From Desulfitobacterium_A nosdiversum (GTDB lineage Bacteria > Bacillota > Desulfitobacteriia > Desulfitobacteriales > Desulfitobacteriaceae), in contig NZ_CP172056.1 of the NCBI RefSeq assembly GCF_049860565.1, positions 1 through 64,000 of the forward strand: a DNA stretch of 64,000 bases, read 5' to 3'. The notes under the pieces are model-generated. The model saw only the letters and a list, made by a program, of their open reading frames with translations. It was not told the origin of the DNA and did no database searches. Below are positions 16,311-25,539 of this stretch, one piece after another. Both the position numbers and the translations under genes were made by a program. Every line of letters begins with the position of its first letter. The first letter of the stretch is position 1.

Positions 16311-17009
16311 TTATAGCTCTCCATCAATTTCAAAAATACCCATCGACTTTGTCCGGGGGATAATGTATGGATATTTTGACTCCCCTGTTTCTTGAAGATG
16401 CTGGGATAGAAAACCCTCTAAATCCTCTACATTGATTCCATGAGCCTGAGTTTTAACAAAATTTTGAGCGTCCTCTTTGGAAAGAAGCGGTTGCCCGAAC
16501 TCAAAAGATACATATTTTACAGAATACGTTATTCCCTTTTGCGTCAATTCCTGCTCAACCTCTTCTGCCGTCTTTTTATGGAAGCTCCGATATTTATCCG
16601 GATAGAGTTGAGCTTCTTTTTTCTTACTGACCACTGCAATAAGCTTTTTACAGTGGGGTAAAAAATGTTCTAGCTCATGACTGCCAAAAAAGCTGGTAAA
16701 AATGATATCCCAATGATTTTTAATATCTTGGCAATCCATGACTTGCGGCTCAATATTTGTAACGTTTCTTACCTTGATGCTCTTTTTTAAAGCCTCAATA
16801 GCTTCCCTGTTAATATCAACGCAAGTGATCTTATGGATGCTTTTACTTAGTTCCAAATCGATGAGCCCTAAACCACAGCCGATGTCACAGAAAGAGGAAT
16901 ACCCCTCTAATCCGGGAGCAATTACACCTGCAAGATTTTTGAAGAAACCCGAATACTCATTTGCTTCCTGATACCATCGGATGGTATTCGAATTCCAATC
17001 AAAATTCAT
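16311..17009 (-). CDS. Class I SAM-dependent methyltransferase
   Basis: 232 aa with motif I CDIGCGLGLIDLEL (about residues 37-50) and the acidic loop CVDINREAIEAL, the standard Rossmann methyltransferase fold. Substrate unknown. GGAAAG precedes the ATG, which overlaps the end of moeA by 11 bp, so translation is probably coupled. It is one of two methyltransferases in this operon. The setting suggests a role in metal or molybdopterin handling, but nothing in the sequence shows it. Confidence 0.75.
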   Translation of the reverse strand: MNFDWNSNTIRWYQEANEYSGFFKNLAGVIAPGLEGYSSFCDIGCGLGLIDLELSKSIHKITCVDINREAIEALKKSIKVRNVTNIEPQVMDCQDIKNHWDIIFTSFFGSHELEHFLPHCKKLIAVVSKKKEAQLYPDKYRSFHKKTAEEVEQELTQKGITYSVKYVSFEFGQPLLSKEDAQNFVKTQAHGINVEDLEGFLSQHLQETGESKYPYIIPRTKSMGIFEIDGEL

Positions 17010-18216
17010 GACTCACTTTCCTTTCGATCCATTCAATCGGGCATTTTAGTTCCACTTCGATCATTTCTCCCGCCGCGTAGGCTTTAATCTTTCCCGGGAT
17101 GTGTAAAACGGCATCGGCCATCATTTGCTGAACGAGGGGGGCTGATTTTCCAATTTGTTTCGCCGCAAATCCGCCTTCAATGGGTTTGACCTCCATGCGT
17201 GCATAAAAATCAAAGGGCATTGGTGCCTTAATCTCTTTCAAAAGTTTAACTTTCAATTGTCGCGGTTTAACCGTTGGCTGATGGAGGTACTTGTTGATTA
17301 AAGGTGCGACATACCAATCTACAGCATATTCAGCCCCAATTGTTGGTCCCACTGTCCCTACAATGGGTTTATGACCTGCTATCGTCATCGTCGTATGTTT
17401 TCCTGGGCCATAAGCAACTTCATAGACCAGGACTTCACCGACCGATTCGAGTACTTCGATAGCCCTGTCATCGCTTCCTTTAGAACTTCCTCCATTAAGA
17501 ATAACGATATCCGCCCAGGCTAATGCATTCTCTATAACTTTGATTAAATCCTCTGGGTTATCCCGGGTAATCGGATAAAGCTTTGCTTCAGCTCCCATGC
17601 TTTCAACTTGAGCTTTGATCATCATGCCGTTATATTCGACATTTTTCCCACGGGGTGGTTGGGTCCCAGCCGGGACCAGCTCGTTACCGGTAGGCAGAAT
17701 CGCTACTTTTGGTTTTTCCAGGACGGCAACTTTATCGATGCCGCCTGCGGTCAGAAGTCCAAGATGAGCTGACCGCAGGTGTACATACGCCGGAACCAAT
17801 ACATCGCCTGTTTTCATCATATCACCAACAGGGCGAATATTCTTCCCCTTTTCAGGAATACAAGAAATCGATAATTTCCCTTTCTCATTAACATTTACAT
17901 CTTCAATAAGAACAACTGTATCGAACTCTTCCGGTATTCCCACTCCGGTATTGCTAAAAATATAATCTTTCCCTAATTGCCAATGATCCGTCTTAGGTAT
18001 ACCCCCATCAAGATTGCTTGATTTAAGAGCGATTCCATCCAGCATGCTGGTTGGGGCATTAGGAAGCGTATTCTTAGAAAGCTCATCTCGGGCCGTGATT
18101 CGATCCAAGGCCTCACTTACCGGTATCATTTCCACACGGGGCTGAAACTGCGAACGTTCGAGAATACGTCGTAATGTTTCTTGACGAGAAATCCAAGGGT
18201 AATTAAGATCTTTCAT
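16999..18216 (-). CDS. moeA: Molybdopterin molybdenumtransferase MoeA
   Basis: Inserts molybdate into adenylated molybdopterin. 405 aa with MoeA hallmarks: DRITARDELSKNTLPNAPTS-MLDGIA (read in pieces), LPTGNELVPAG, NGGSSKGSDDRA and the PGKHTTMTIAG loop. AAGGG precedes the ATG. It follows modA by 10 bp. MoeA serves molybdopterin enzymes and not FeMo-co, so the operon supplies Mo more widely than for nitrogenase. Confidence 0.93.
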   Translation of the reverse strand: MKDLNYPWISRQETLRRILERSQFQPRVEMIPVSEALDRITARDELSKNTLPNAPTSMLDGIALKSSNLDGGIPKTDHWQLGKDYIFSNTGVGIPEEFDTVVLIEDVNVNEKGKLSISCIPEKGKNIRPVGDMMKTGDVLVPAYVHLRSAHLGLLTAGGIDKVAVLEKPKVAILPTGNELVPAGTQPPRGKNVEYNGMMIKAQVESMGAEAKLYPITRDNPEDLIKVIENALAWADIVILNGGSSKGSDDRAIEVLESVGEVLVYEVAYGPGKHTTMTIAGHKPIVGTVGPTIGAEYAVDWYVAPLINKYLHQPTVKPRQLKVKLLKEIKAPMPFDFYARMEVKPIEGGFAAKQIGKSAPLVQQMMADAVLHIPGKIKAYAAGEMIEVELKCPIEWIERKVSHEF

Positions 18217-18226
18217 TTCTTAACCC

Positions 18227-19033
18227 TTATTTCGTGATGGTCTGAAATCCGTAGTTCGCAAAAATTTGTTGAGCTTCCGAGCCTTGCAGATACTTAAGAA
18301 AAGCTTCCGCTTCCGCTTTATTCTTGGTACTGGCCACAATAGCCGCAGGATAAACAATGGCACTATGGCTGTCCGCCGGTGCTGTAGCAACGACTTTGAC
18401 CTTAGTTGACCCTTTTGCATCAGAAGCATAAACAAACCCTGCGTCGACATTTCCGGTTTCTACATAATTCAGAACTTGGGTAACATCTTTAGCTAAAACC
18501 ATCTTTGATTGCAAGGCGTCCCATAATTTAAGATTTTTTAATGATTCCTGGGCATATTTCCCGGCAGGTACGGACTCCGGTGTTCCAATACTAATCTGCT
18601 TTACGTCCGATTTTGTAAGATCCTGTATGGCCGTAATCTTTGTATTATCTTTGCCCACAACTAAAACCAGGGTATTGTTTAACAAATTGACTCTGCTTTC
18701 TTTCGTTGTTAAATTCTTAGCCTCTAAATTATCCACTTGGCTTTTTCCTGCAGAGATAAAGAGATCCGCCGGTGCGCCTTGCTCGATTTGCTGTTGCAGA
18801 GTTCCTGAAGCTCCAAAATTAAAAGTTAACTTAATTCCGGGGTTTTGTTGGGTATATTTTTTTTGAATTTCTGTGAGTGAGTCTTGCAAACTGGCAGCCG
18901 CAGAAATCGTAATTTCTTTTTGTGCGGCAGGCGCTGAATTTTTGGCCTGATCTGCATTTTGACCGGTTGCTCCACAACCCACGAGAGAAACCATTAACAC
19001 CAAACTCGTAATTAATCCTAATACTTTTTTCAT
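18227..19033 (-). CDS. modA: Molybdate-binding lipoprotein ModA
   Basis: 268 aa with a lipoprotein signal (LVSLVGCGATG). The mature part starts KEITISAAASLQDSLTEIQKKY and contains FNFGASGTLQQQIEQGAPAD and the NVDAGFVYASDA segment of ModA/AlgQ-like oxyanion binders. No modB or modC lies nearby. It may feed a permease encoded elsewhere or work with the BtuCD-type transporter of this operon. Strong GGGAGG ribosome site. Confidence 0.9.
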   Translation of the reverse strand: MKKVLGLITSLVLMVSLVGCGATGQNADQAKNSAPAAQKEITISAAASLQDSLTEIQKKYTQQNPGIKLTFNFGASGTLQQQIEQGAPADLFISAGKSQVDNLEAKNLTTKESRVNLLNNTLVLVVGKDNTKITAIQDLTKSDVKQISIGTPESVPAGKYAQESLKNLKLWDALQSKMVLAKDVTQVLNYVETGNVDAGFVYASDAKGSTKVKVVATAPADSHSAIVYPAAIVASTKNKAEAEAFLKYLQGSEAQQIFANYGFQTITK

Positions 19034-19061
19034 AACTTTGCCTCCCTAATTTTATTATAGC

Positions 19062-19706
19062 CTAGTTTATTATTGGCTTTCTAAAGCACATCCAATTACC
19101 CGATTCATTATTGATGGCTTCATAAATTCCGATCCCTGCTTTATGCATTTCTTCTTCTAGCCCTTTGCGTCGTTCTTTGGCTGCGTATTTTTTATCCTTT
19201 CCCCAGGAGGGATCTTTTTCCTTCATGAGTTGCGCAATCCTCTCCTTCTGCTCTATACTGCCAAAGCCGCCTCCGATATAAGCGGCTCCGCCGGGAGCCA
19301 GCACTCGATATATCTCCTGGAAAGCACGCGGCCTATCCTGCCAAAACGGTACCGATCCTCTGCTGATCACCAGCCGAATCGAGTTGCTGGGCAGCGGGAT
19401 TTGATGAACATCTCCCAATAGCGTATACATCCGCTTCTGGAGTCCTTTTTGGATAATCCGTGCATCGGCTATTTTCAGTGCATTTTCCAGCCTATCCATG
19501 AGAATCACTTGGAGATTTGTTGCCTGGGCCATCGCAACTCCAAGATGTCCCCCACAACAACCAATATCCAAGCAAATGCCCGTTGTAATGTTACACTTAT
19601 CCGTGATTTGTCCTACAATTATTGGATAGATAGGACCAAAAATGTCTTCCGCAATCCCGTCATATTCTTCAACACTATCTTCATTCATCGTTTTTTTATC
19701 GATCAT
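19062..19706 (-). CDS. SAM-dependent methyltransferase (UbiE/type 11 class)
   Basis: About 214 aa with glycine motif CLDIGCCGGHLGVAMA and the strand LVISRGSVPFWQDRPRAFQEIYRVLAPGG read in pieces, as in methyltransferase type 11 proteins. The start is uncertain: ATG at 19706 has GGTGAG close by, and an in-frame GTG at 19715 lacks a site. It lies between the metal-type substrate-binding protein and modA, so a part in metallophore or cofactor modification is possible but not shown. Confidence 0.72.
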   Translation of the reverse strand: MIDKKTMNEDSVEEYDGIAEDIFGPIYPIIVGQITDKCNITTGICLDIGCCGGHLGVAMAQATNLQVILMDRLENALKIADARIIQKGLQKRMYTLLGDVHQIPLPSNSIRLVISRGSVPFWQDRPRAFQEIYRVLAPGGAAYIGGGFGSIEQKERIAQLMKEKDPSWGKDKKYAAKERRKGLEEEMHKAGIGIYEAINNESGNWMCFRKPIIN

Positions 19707-19725
19707 GCTACTCACCGTTTATTTA

Positions 19726-20832
19726 TTAGCTTTTTAAAGCTGAATTTTTCAGCAGGCTTTTAGCGTCATCATCAGAGAGATTGGCATGGTAAAACAGCGC
19801 ATAAAAATCTTTAACTTCTTTGACCATATCGACATGATAATTGTCAGGATATAAGGTACTTGCCAGCCATTTCAAACCAAGGAAGCGATTGACTGAAGGT
19901 GGACGGTCAAACCAGTTGAATGGGTAATTAGGGATCTCAATAACCCTGTTATTCTTAACGGCATTGATATTTTTCCAATCTCCGCTTGTCCGAATGAGGT
20001 CATAAGCACCGCCGGCATCCACTCCCCAGGACAAAATGACATCCGGGTTCCATTTTAAAACTTGCTCCAGGGAGACATCGCTCATCCCGCTGCCGCCTTT
20101 TGCTGAAACTTGAGCGACGTTATTGCCATTCACTAAATCCAAGACTAAGGCATGACTTCCGCCTTTTGGCTCTGTGGACAGCCCTTTAGGACCTTCGGCA
20201 TAATAGACTTTTACTTTTTTATCTTCAGGAATGTCTTTAGTGGCGGCTGTAACCTCATTCATCGTTTTCGTGCAATAGGCAGCAAGTTCTTTGGCCTTGT
20301 CTTCAACTCCAAGAATTTTCCCCATAAAGGTATAGGCCTTTTCCGTACTTTTTATGTCCCCATCCACAACGATAACCGGAATGTTAAGCTGCTGCTGAAG
20401 TTTATCGGCATCACTTTTCGTCGTATCGGTCATTGGATCAGGACCCACAGAGAAAATAACGTCAGGTTTAGCCTTAACCAGTTCTTCGGTGTTAATCTTA
20501 CCATTCATCTGAAGCCCGCCAAGGAATGGGAGAGACCAATATTTTTCAGGGATATATTTCTTCTCTTTGTCTGTTAGCTGCATGGACCAGCCAACCATCT
20601 TATCCGGAGCAAGGGAATAGACCATGATCATCCCCAGAGGGCTTGTGTAATAACACTTACTGATTTGGACAGGGATGGTAACTGATCTTCCGGCATGATC
20701 CGTAATCGTCTGGGTTGTTGGCTGCTGGGATTGTGAGACGGTCTGGGTGCCGCAACCTGTAACCAACATTGAAAAGACCATCACTAGGATGAGTAGTAAA
20801 AAAGCTATTTTGCTTTTTCTTGTCAATCTCAA
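19726..20832 (-). CDS. BtuF/FecB-type ABC substrate-binding lipoprotein
   Basis: 368 aa with lipobox MLVTGCGT and the periplasmic-binding-protein-2 fold of iron, cobalamin and molybdate (MolA) receptors (TDHAGRSVTIPVQISK, KPDVIFSVGPDP, WNPDVILSWG). Start TTG with AAGGAAG upstream. With the permease and ATPase genes beside it, it forms a BtuCD-class importer. In an operon with moeA, modA, FmdE and XdhC, molybdate or tungstate is the likely cargo; iron chelate is the alternative. Confidence 0.8.
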   Translation of the reverse strand: MRLTRKSKIAFLLLILVMVFSMLVTGCGTQTVSQSQQPTTQTITDHAGRSVTIPVQISKCYYTSPLGMIMVYSLAPDKMVGWSMQLTDKEKKYIPEKYWSLPFLGGLQMNGKINTEELVKAKPDVIFSVGPDPMTDTTKSDADKLQQQLNIPVIVVDGDIKSTEKAYTFMGKILGVEDKAKELAAYCTKTMNEVTAATKDIPEDKKVKVYYAEGPKGLSTEPKGGSHALVLDLVNGNNVAQVSAKGGSGMSDVSLEQVLKWNPDVILSWGVDAGGAYDLIRTSGDWKNINAVKNNRVIEIPNYPFNWFDRPPSVNRFLGLKWLASTLYPDNYHVDMVKEVKDFYALFYHANLSDDDAKSLLKNSALKS

Positions 20833-20888
20833 TTACAACACTTCCTTTTCTTGAACTGTATATTATTGGAATTAATGACCCAACACTC

Positions 20889-21695
20889 TTAAGCGCTCAA
20901 ACCCACTTCAGAAAGCTTAGGAACAGGAATGCAAACACTGATCGTTCTCTCGCCCGGCATGTTGATCTTGCCGATTTTGACGTCAGTATCATACATCTCT
21001 TTCATGGATTCTTCAGATATCACCTCCTGAGGGGTTCCAATTTTTAATAAATGTCCTTTTTTAAGTGTCACAACCTGGTCCGCACAAAAAAGAGCATGTC
21101 CAGGATCATGAGTAACCATCAGAATGCTTATTCCTTTCTTGGAAAGTTTCCGCACATGTTCCAGAACCACATTTTGTTTACCAAAATCCAGGCTTGAGGT
21201 CGGCTCATCCATAATCAAAATCTTCGGTTGCTGAGCTAAAGCCCGGGCGATCAGAACCAGTTGTCTTTCTCCGCCGCTGATTTGGGTATAAATTTTGTCT
21301 TTTAAGTATGTAATATTAAGCATAGCTAAGGCTTCATGGGCAATCTCTTCATCTTTTTTATTTGGAATAGAAAGATTGCTGGGAAGATACGCTGTTCTCC
21401 CCATCAAAACAACATCAAAAACGTTATAGGGAAAAGGCGGAGTATGCTCCTGTGGTATATATGCCATTACTTGAGCCAGTTTCTTCGAAGATAATTTTTG
21501 TACGTCTTTGCCATTGATCCAAATAGAGCCCTCACTCGGAGACAACAATCCGAGGATGTTTTTTAGCAAGGTCGTTTTTCCACAACCGTTAGGACCCAGC
21601 ACACACATCAATTCCCCTGATTCGACCTTAAAAGAGATATCATGAAGCACTTTGCCAGGCCCATAACTATATGAAACATTTTTGACTTCCAGCAT
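20889..21695 (-). CDS. BtuD/FecE-type ABC transporter ATP-binding protein
   Basis: Energises the importer. Walker A GPNGCGKTT, signature SGGERQLVLIARAL, Walker B ILIMDEPTSSLD and switch VTHDPGHA are intact. 268 aa from the ATG at 21695, which overlaps the permease stop as TAATG with AAGGGG upstream; a GTG nine bases earlier is less likely. Confidence 0.88.
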   Translation of the reverse strand: MLEVKNVSYSYGPGKVLHDISFKVESGELMCVLGPNGCGKTTLLKNILGLLSPSEGSIWINGKDVQKLSSKKLAQVMAYIPQEHTPPFPYNVFDVVLMGRTAYLPSNLSIPNKKDEEIAHEALAMLNITYLKDKIYTQISGGERQLVLIARALAQQPKILIMDEPTSSLDFGKQNVVLEHVRKLSKKGISILMVTHDPGHALFCADQVVTLKKGHLLKIGTPQEVISEESMKEMYDTDVKIGKINMPGERTISVCIPVPKLSEVGLSA

Positions 21696-22693
21696 TACTT
21701 CCACCCCTTTATATTTCTCTTAAAAATCAGGACAAAGAAAGGTACACCAATTAAAGATGTTAAGATTCCCAAGGGAGCTTCGACCGTACCAAGGCAGCGA
21801 GCTAAATCATCGACCAGCAATAAATACGTTGCTCCGAGAACAAACGCAACCGGTAAAAGCGTTTTATAATTGGGGCCGACAATGGAACGGGTTAAATGCG
21901 GAATCACTAAGCCCACCCATCCTACCATTCCAGAGATTGAGACCGATGCTGAGGTTATTAAAGTCGAACTGATAATCACAATTAAGCGAAGCCTTTTGGT
22001 GTTAATCCCTAAAGTTCGTGCCTCTTCTTCACCGAACGCAAGCACATTTAACTGCCAACGGACTAAGAAAAGAGTGATAAAGCCTACAACCATAGGAATT
22101 AAAGCCATAATCAGATCGTGTTTATTTACAGAGGATAAACTCCCCATCAACCAGAAAGTAATCGCCGGCAGGGTATCATTCGCATCCGCAAAGTATTTGA
22201 GAGCCCCAGTTCCCGAAGCAAAGAGATTGCTCACCAGCATCCCCCCGAGAACTAAACCCAGCGTTGGTTCAAAGTTAAATTTAAGGTTAATAAAATAGGT
22301 AAGAAGGACAGCGATCAATCCAAAAAAGAAGGCCGAAAGTTGGATGACCATTCCTGATTTTGCAAAGAAAATGGCCAAACAGGCTCCAAGTCCGGCACCG
22401 GCTGAAGCTCCCAGGATATCCGGCGATACAAGAGGATTTTTAAACATTCCTTGATAAGCAGCCCCCGCCATCGATAGAGCCGCTCCCACCAGCATGGCCG
22501 CAAGAATACGCGGCAGCCTGATATTAAACACTACGGTATCCAAATTTGTTCCCCGGTTACCCGTAAAAAAATGCTGATAGATCGTGGAGAGCAGATCGGG
22601 GATGGCTATGGCATAGCGTCCAATTGTAAACGAAAATAATAAAGCGGCAATTGGCAATATGACAAGAATTAATTTTCTTAGCGTTGAATGCAT
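21695..22693 (-). CDS. BtuC/FecCD-type ABC transporter permease
   Basis: 332 aa with about ten membrane helices and FecCD signatures RLPRILAAMLVGAALSMAG (in pieces), NPLVSPDILGASAGAG and GMVGWVGLVIPHLTR. The BtuCD fold is also used by the MolBC molybdate/tungstate importer. The gene overlaps the DUF364 gene end by 16 bp and the ATPase start by 3 bp, so the three are translationally linked. Confidence 0.88.
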   Translation of the reverse strand: MHSTLRKLILVILPIAALLFSFTIGRYAIAIPDLLSTIYQHFFTGNRGTNLDTVVFNIRLPRILAAMLVGAALSMAGAAYQGMFKNPLVSPDILGASAGAGLGACLAIFFAKSGMVIQLSAFFFGLIAVLLTYFINLKFNFEPTLGLVLGGMLVSNLFASGTGALKYFADANDTLPAITFWLMGSLSSVNKHDLIMALIPMVVGFITLFLVRWQLNVLAFGEEEARTLGINTKRLRLIVIISSTLITSASVSISGMVGWVGLVIPHLTRSIVGPNYKTLLPVAFVLGATYLLLVDDLARCLGTVEAPLGILTSLIGVPFFVLIFKRNIKGWK

Positions 22694-23424
22694 ACCATTT
22701 GTCCACCATGCTTTAATATGTCCATCTTTTTACCTATCTGGCCCGCTTCCCAAATCAGTTTTGGGTCAAGAACCACAAAACTTGCAAGATAATCGATCCC
22801 GTATTTAAAAAGAAGATTGGAAATAGGTACACTCGGACCTACGAGAATCACCTTTGCTTTTTGAGCTAACTCAAGAAGCCGAGGCATCGTTTTATTTGTA
22901 AAAGCTGTTCCTGTAATAAAAACAAAATCTTGCTCCGGGAGCAAATACTCACAAGCTGGATCAGGGTAATCCTCACCTTGCGGATCTCTTTCCAAAATAG
23001 ATAGTTCACATTTTTCTTGAAGCAGCTCAACTTCAGGAAAGTGACCGATCACCGCAACTTTTTTACCATAGATCTCTGGTTCTAATAATTTAAAAGCATT
23101 AGCCCCTTCGGAATCAAAAGATGAGTTAACAGGTTTCCCTGTAATAGTCAATACCTCTGAGGGATGATTAAAGGCGGAATTGAGAGCTGCCTGACCTAAT
23201 GAGGCCTCAAGCATATTCCAGGACTTTGCATAACCTGCAAGCCTTTTCAGCGGCATTCCGGTAACATTGTCGAGGCCTGAACCTTTCTTGCCGCCTTTGA
23301 TTGTCTTGGCAATACCGATCCCCCTTTCTGAGCGAACAAGCGTCCATGAGACCCCAAGCATGCACTCTAAGGCCGTCAGATCCCCAGGGATTGAATTGAT
23401 GAGGTCGTCATAAAGCGCCCACAT
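22678..23424 (-). CDS. DUF4213/DUF364 protein (putative metal chelation)
   Basis: 248 aa of the family with an N-terminal DUF4213 and C-terminal DUF364 domain (GKKVAVIGHFPEVELL; VFITGTAFTNKTMPRLLELA; VILVGPSVP). These proteins are common beside BtuCD-type metal importers and are thought to bind heavy metals. No direct catalytic evidence. AAGGGG before the ATG. It lies in the Mo operon between FmdE and the permease. Confidence 0.8.
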   Translation of the reverse strand: MWALYDDLINSIPGDLTALECMLGVSWTLVRSERGIGIAKTIKGGKKGSGLDNVTGMPLKRLAGYAKSWNMLEASLGQAALNSAFNHPSEVLTITGKPVNSSFDSEGANAFKLLEPEIYGKKVAVIGHFPEVELLQEKCELSILERDPQGEDYPDPACEYLLPEQDFVFITGTAFTNKTMPRLLELAQKAKVILVGPSVPISNLLFKYGIDYLASFVVLDPKLIWEAGQIGKKMDILKHGGQMVCIQR

Positions 23425-23441
23425 ATTCTCTTCCCCTTTCC

Positions 23442-23990
23442 CTAGATTTTTTGATAATAAGCACCGTCAGCACAGGCCTTGCATAATATTTTTCCATCTT
23501 TTTGCCGCTCTCTGCCGTCCAAAATTTTTTCTTGACAAATTTCACAAGTAGCTTTTCTTATGGGCTTGCTCGGCAAATCTTCCGGATTTAAGGCGACCGT
23601 TATCGGTTCGAATCTGAACAACTCTTCATTGGAAAATTGGTTCCAGAATGTAACATTGTCTGCATCGCTAGGCATCCTTTGCTTATGATCAACAACGATT
23701 CGAATCCCTTTCTGCGTGTTGATATCGATGAAACTTGCCGCCATTTTGCCGTAATCCATCCATTTTAACCGTCTTTTCCCGAGTGAACATCCGGTTACCG
23801 ATTGTACGGCATCGGCAATACAGCGATCTGCTTCAACGTACACCAAAAAATCTTTGTTTTTCGAAGGATCTTCAATTCCAAGATAATTGAGACCCGCCCG
23901 GGCAATTCTGACCCCAAAAACAATCCCTGTACAGACATGGCCATGAAACTTGTGCGCTTTTTCTATATCCTCTTCAAAATGATCCGTCAA
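23442..23990 (-). CDS. FmdE-like protein with C-terminal zinc ribbon
   Basis: About 182 aa, related to subunit E of molybdenum formylmethanofuran dehydrogenase: HKFHGHVCTGIVFGVRIA, EADRCIADAVQSVTGCSLGKRRL and KMAASF. A C-terminal CEICQEK...CKACAD pair would hold zinc. No formylmethanofuran dehydrogenase core is nearby, so it is probably a molybdenum-linked accessory protein. The best start is TTG at 23990, 10 bases after AGGAGG; the GTG at 23999 is almost on top of that site. Confidence 0.8.
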   Translation of the reverse strand: MTDHFEEDIEKAHKFHGHVCTGIVFGVRIARAGLNYLGIEDPSKNKDFLVYVEADRCIADAVQSVTGCSLGKRRLKWMDYGKMAASFIDINTQKGIRIVVDHKQRMPSDADNVTFWNQFSNEELFRFEPITVALNPEDLPSKPIRKATCEICQEKILDGRERQKDGKILCKACADGAYYQKI

Positions 23991-23992
23991 AA

Positions 23993-24769
23993 CTAACACT
24001 CCTCCTTTTTTAGGAAACCGCCATTGCGTTGAAATTTTACGGCCTGAATCTCAGCCATCACCGCTAAAGCAATCTCACTTGTCTTTCTCCCTCCCAGATC
24101 AAGCCCAATGGGAGAATATACTCTATCCACAAGCTCCTCCGCAACGTTTAAATGCTTTAAATTCGAGAAATATTCTGCCACTCTGCGACGGTTTCCTAAG
24201 ACACCGATATACCGAGCAGGTGAAGAAATAACTGCTTGCAATGCCTGTTCATCAAATTCATGATGATGCGTTGCTATGACAATATTTGTATTCTCGGTTA
24301 TAGTACACAAATCCAGATTTTCAATAATATCACCCAAAAGCAACTCATTCGCGCCCAGAAATCTTTCTTTCGTCAGCATTTCCGGGCGGTTATCAACGAC
24401 TGTAATGCGATAGCCTAATATTCTCGCTAGTTTGTATATAGTTTGAGCAAGTGTACCTGCTCCAATGATGATCAAACGATCATCATTGCAAAAAGCTTGA
24501 ACAAAAATCTCAACGCTGTTCTTTTCAACACTGATTAAAGACTTACGCGAAAGACCTCTTTTGATACAGATCTGACCTTGTTTAATCGCTTTTTGTTGAA
24601 AGATTTCGTTTCCAATGCCGCCTGCGAGGGTCTCACCGTTTTCGTTAATTAACATCATTGACCCTGTTACGCAATTTTTCACGTTCTCAGAGGAAATTAC
24701 GGTTATAAGAGCAACTTCTTTATTTTCCTCCTGACATTCAGCTAGAAGGCGCATTAAATTTAATTCCAA
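23993..24769 (-). CDS. XdhC/CoxI-family molybdoenzyme maturation protein
   Basis: 258 aa. The C-terminal Rossmann domain GAGTLAQTIYKLARILGYRITVVDNRPEM (in pieces) and YIGVLGNRRRVAEYF are typical of XdhC_C; the N-terminal XdhC_CoxI domain carries MLINENGETLAGGIGN. XdhC proteins bind Moco and help its sulfuration for xanthine dehydrogenase-type enzymes; none of those enzymes is in the window. First gene of the Mo operon; TTG start with AAGGTGG upstream. Confidence 0.85.
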   Translation of the reverse strand: MELNLMRLLAECQEENKEVALITVISSENVKNCVTGSMMLINENGETLAGGIGNEIFQQKAIKQGQICIKRGLSRKSLISVEKNSVEIFVQAFCNDDRLIIIGAGTLAQTIYKLARILGYRITVVDNRPEMLTKERFLGANELLLGDIIENLDLCTITENTNIVIATHHHEFDEQALQAVISSPARYIGVLGNRRRVAEYFSNLKHLNVAEELVDRVYSPIGLDLGGRKTSEIALAVMAEIQAVKFQRNGGFLKKEEC

Positions 24770-24858
24770 GCGACCACCACCTTAATAAATACAAGTGAAG
24801 TCATCTTTAAATTGCTAGTTCATATGCACCGGAAAATGAAACGCTCTTAATCAAGCTA

Positions 24859-24918
24859 ATATAAACTAACATAAACTAATATTACTCAAATTATATGATA
24901 GTTTATATCTATTTTCAA
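24859..24918 (-). promoter_or_regulatory. Molybdenum operon promoter with phased AGTTTATAT repeats
   Basis: -35 TTGAAA (24918-24913), 17-bp spacer, -10 TATAAT (24895-24890). The motif TAGTTTATRT occurs three times: inverted in the spacer (24899-24908) and twice in tandem just downstream of the -10 (24868-24859 and 24878-24869). Spacings of 10 and 30 bp put all three on one helix face, so this is a probable repressor site. Confidence 0.65.
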
Positions 24919-24961
24919 TTGTTTTTATTTGATTTTAATGTGATAATTTAAATTAAAAACA

Positions 24962-25010
24962 CCAGCACAAAAATAGACGGTTTTTAGCATTCTAGCTAGA
25001 AACCGTCTGT
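24962..25010 (-). terminator. Terminator of the PadR/ferredoxin operon
   Basis: AGACGGTTTCTAGC pairs with GCTAAAAACCGTCT on the - strand and is followed by ATTTTTG. It ends the 26822-25049 operon. Confidence 0.8.
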
Positions 25011-25048
25011 TTCCTAATGTGAAGAGATTAAACTGGGATGCCGCTATA

Positions 25049-25519
25049 TTATTTTATTGCTTTTAAATGCTGGATATGTATTCCTATATGCCCTATACCG
25101 ATTATGATAGCTGATGCAATCAGCCAAATAACTTCGCCGTAAATGCCCAACAGCAAAAAAGCCAGGACAGGCAGACTCGCACCTGGTACGGGAATCCCAC
25201 AAATACTGCGATAAAAATTCTTTTCCGTATGCTCATTAGTGAAATATCTAACCCAATATATCTCATAAAGGATCATCAGTAAAAATGATGCTATTAGCCA
25301 CAAACTCCATGCTGAAAAAGTCCTGATGTTAAAATCGCTAAAAATCAGTATGCTGCAAGTACAACATGCTTGTCCAACACGCTCAAACAATAATAATATT
25401 TTATTTTCTTGGGTAGTATCATAGTCTATTGGCTTATTCTTACTCCACATGGTATTGGGAATCCAAAGCATCAATAAATAGATTAAGCCTACATATGAAA
25501 ATCCTAAATGGCCTAACAT
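25049..25519 (-). CDS. Multi-pass membrane protein, unknown
   Basis: 156 aa with four or five hydrophobic helices and little charge; conserved-looking YEIYWVRYF and PGASLPVLAF segments. GGAGG precedes the ATG. It is the last gene of a unit with a PadR regulator and a polyferredoxin-type membrane protein, so it may be part of a PadR-controlled membrane system. The family is not recognised with confidence. Confidence 0.6.
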   Translation of the reverse strand: MLGHLGFSYVGLIYLLMLWIPNTMWSKNKPIDYDTTQENKILLLFERVGQACCTCSILIFSDFNIRTFSAWSLWLIASFLLMILYEIYWVRYFTNEHTEKNFYRSICGIPVPGASLPVLAFLLLGIYGEVIWLIASAIIIGIGHIGIHIQHLKAIK

Positions 25520-25539
25520 TATAATACCTCCAGAAAAAT

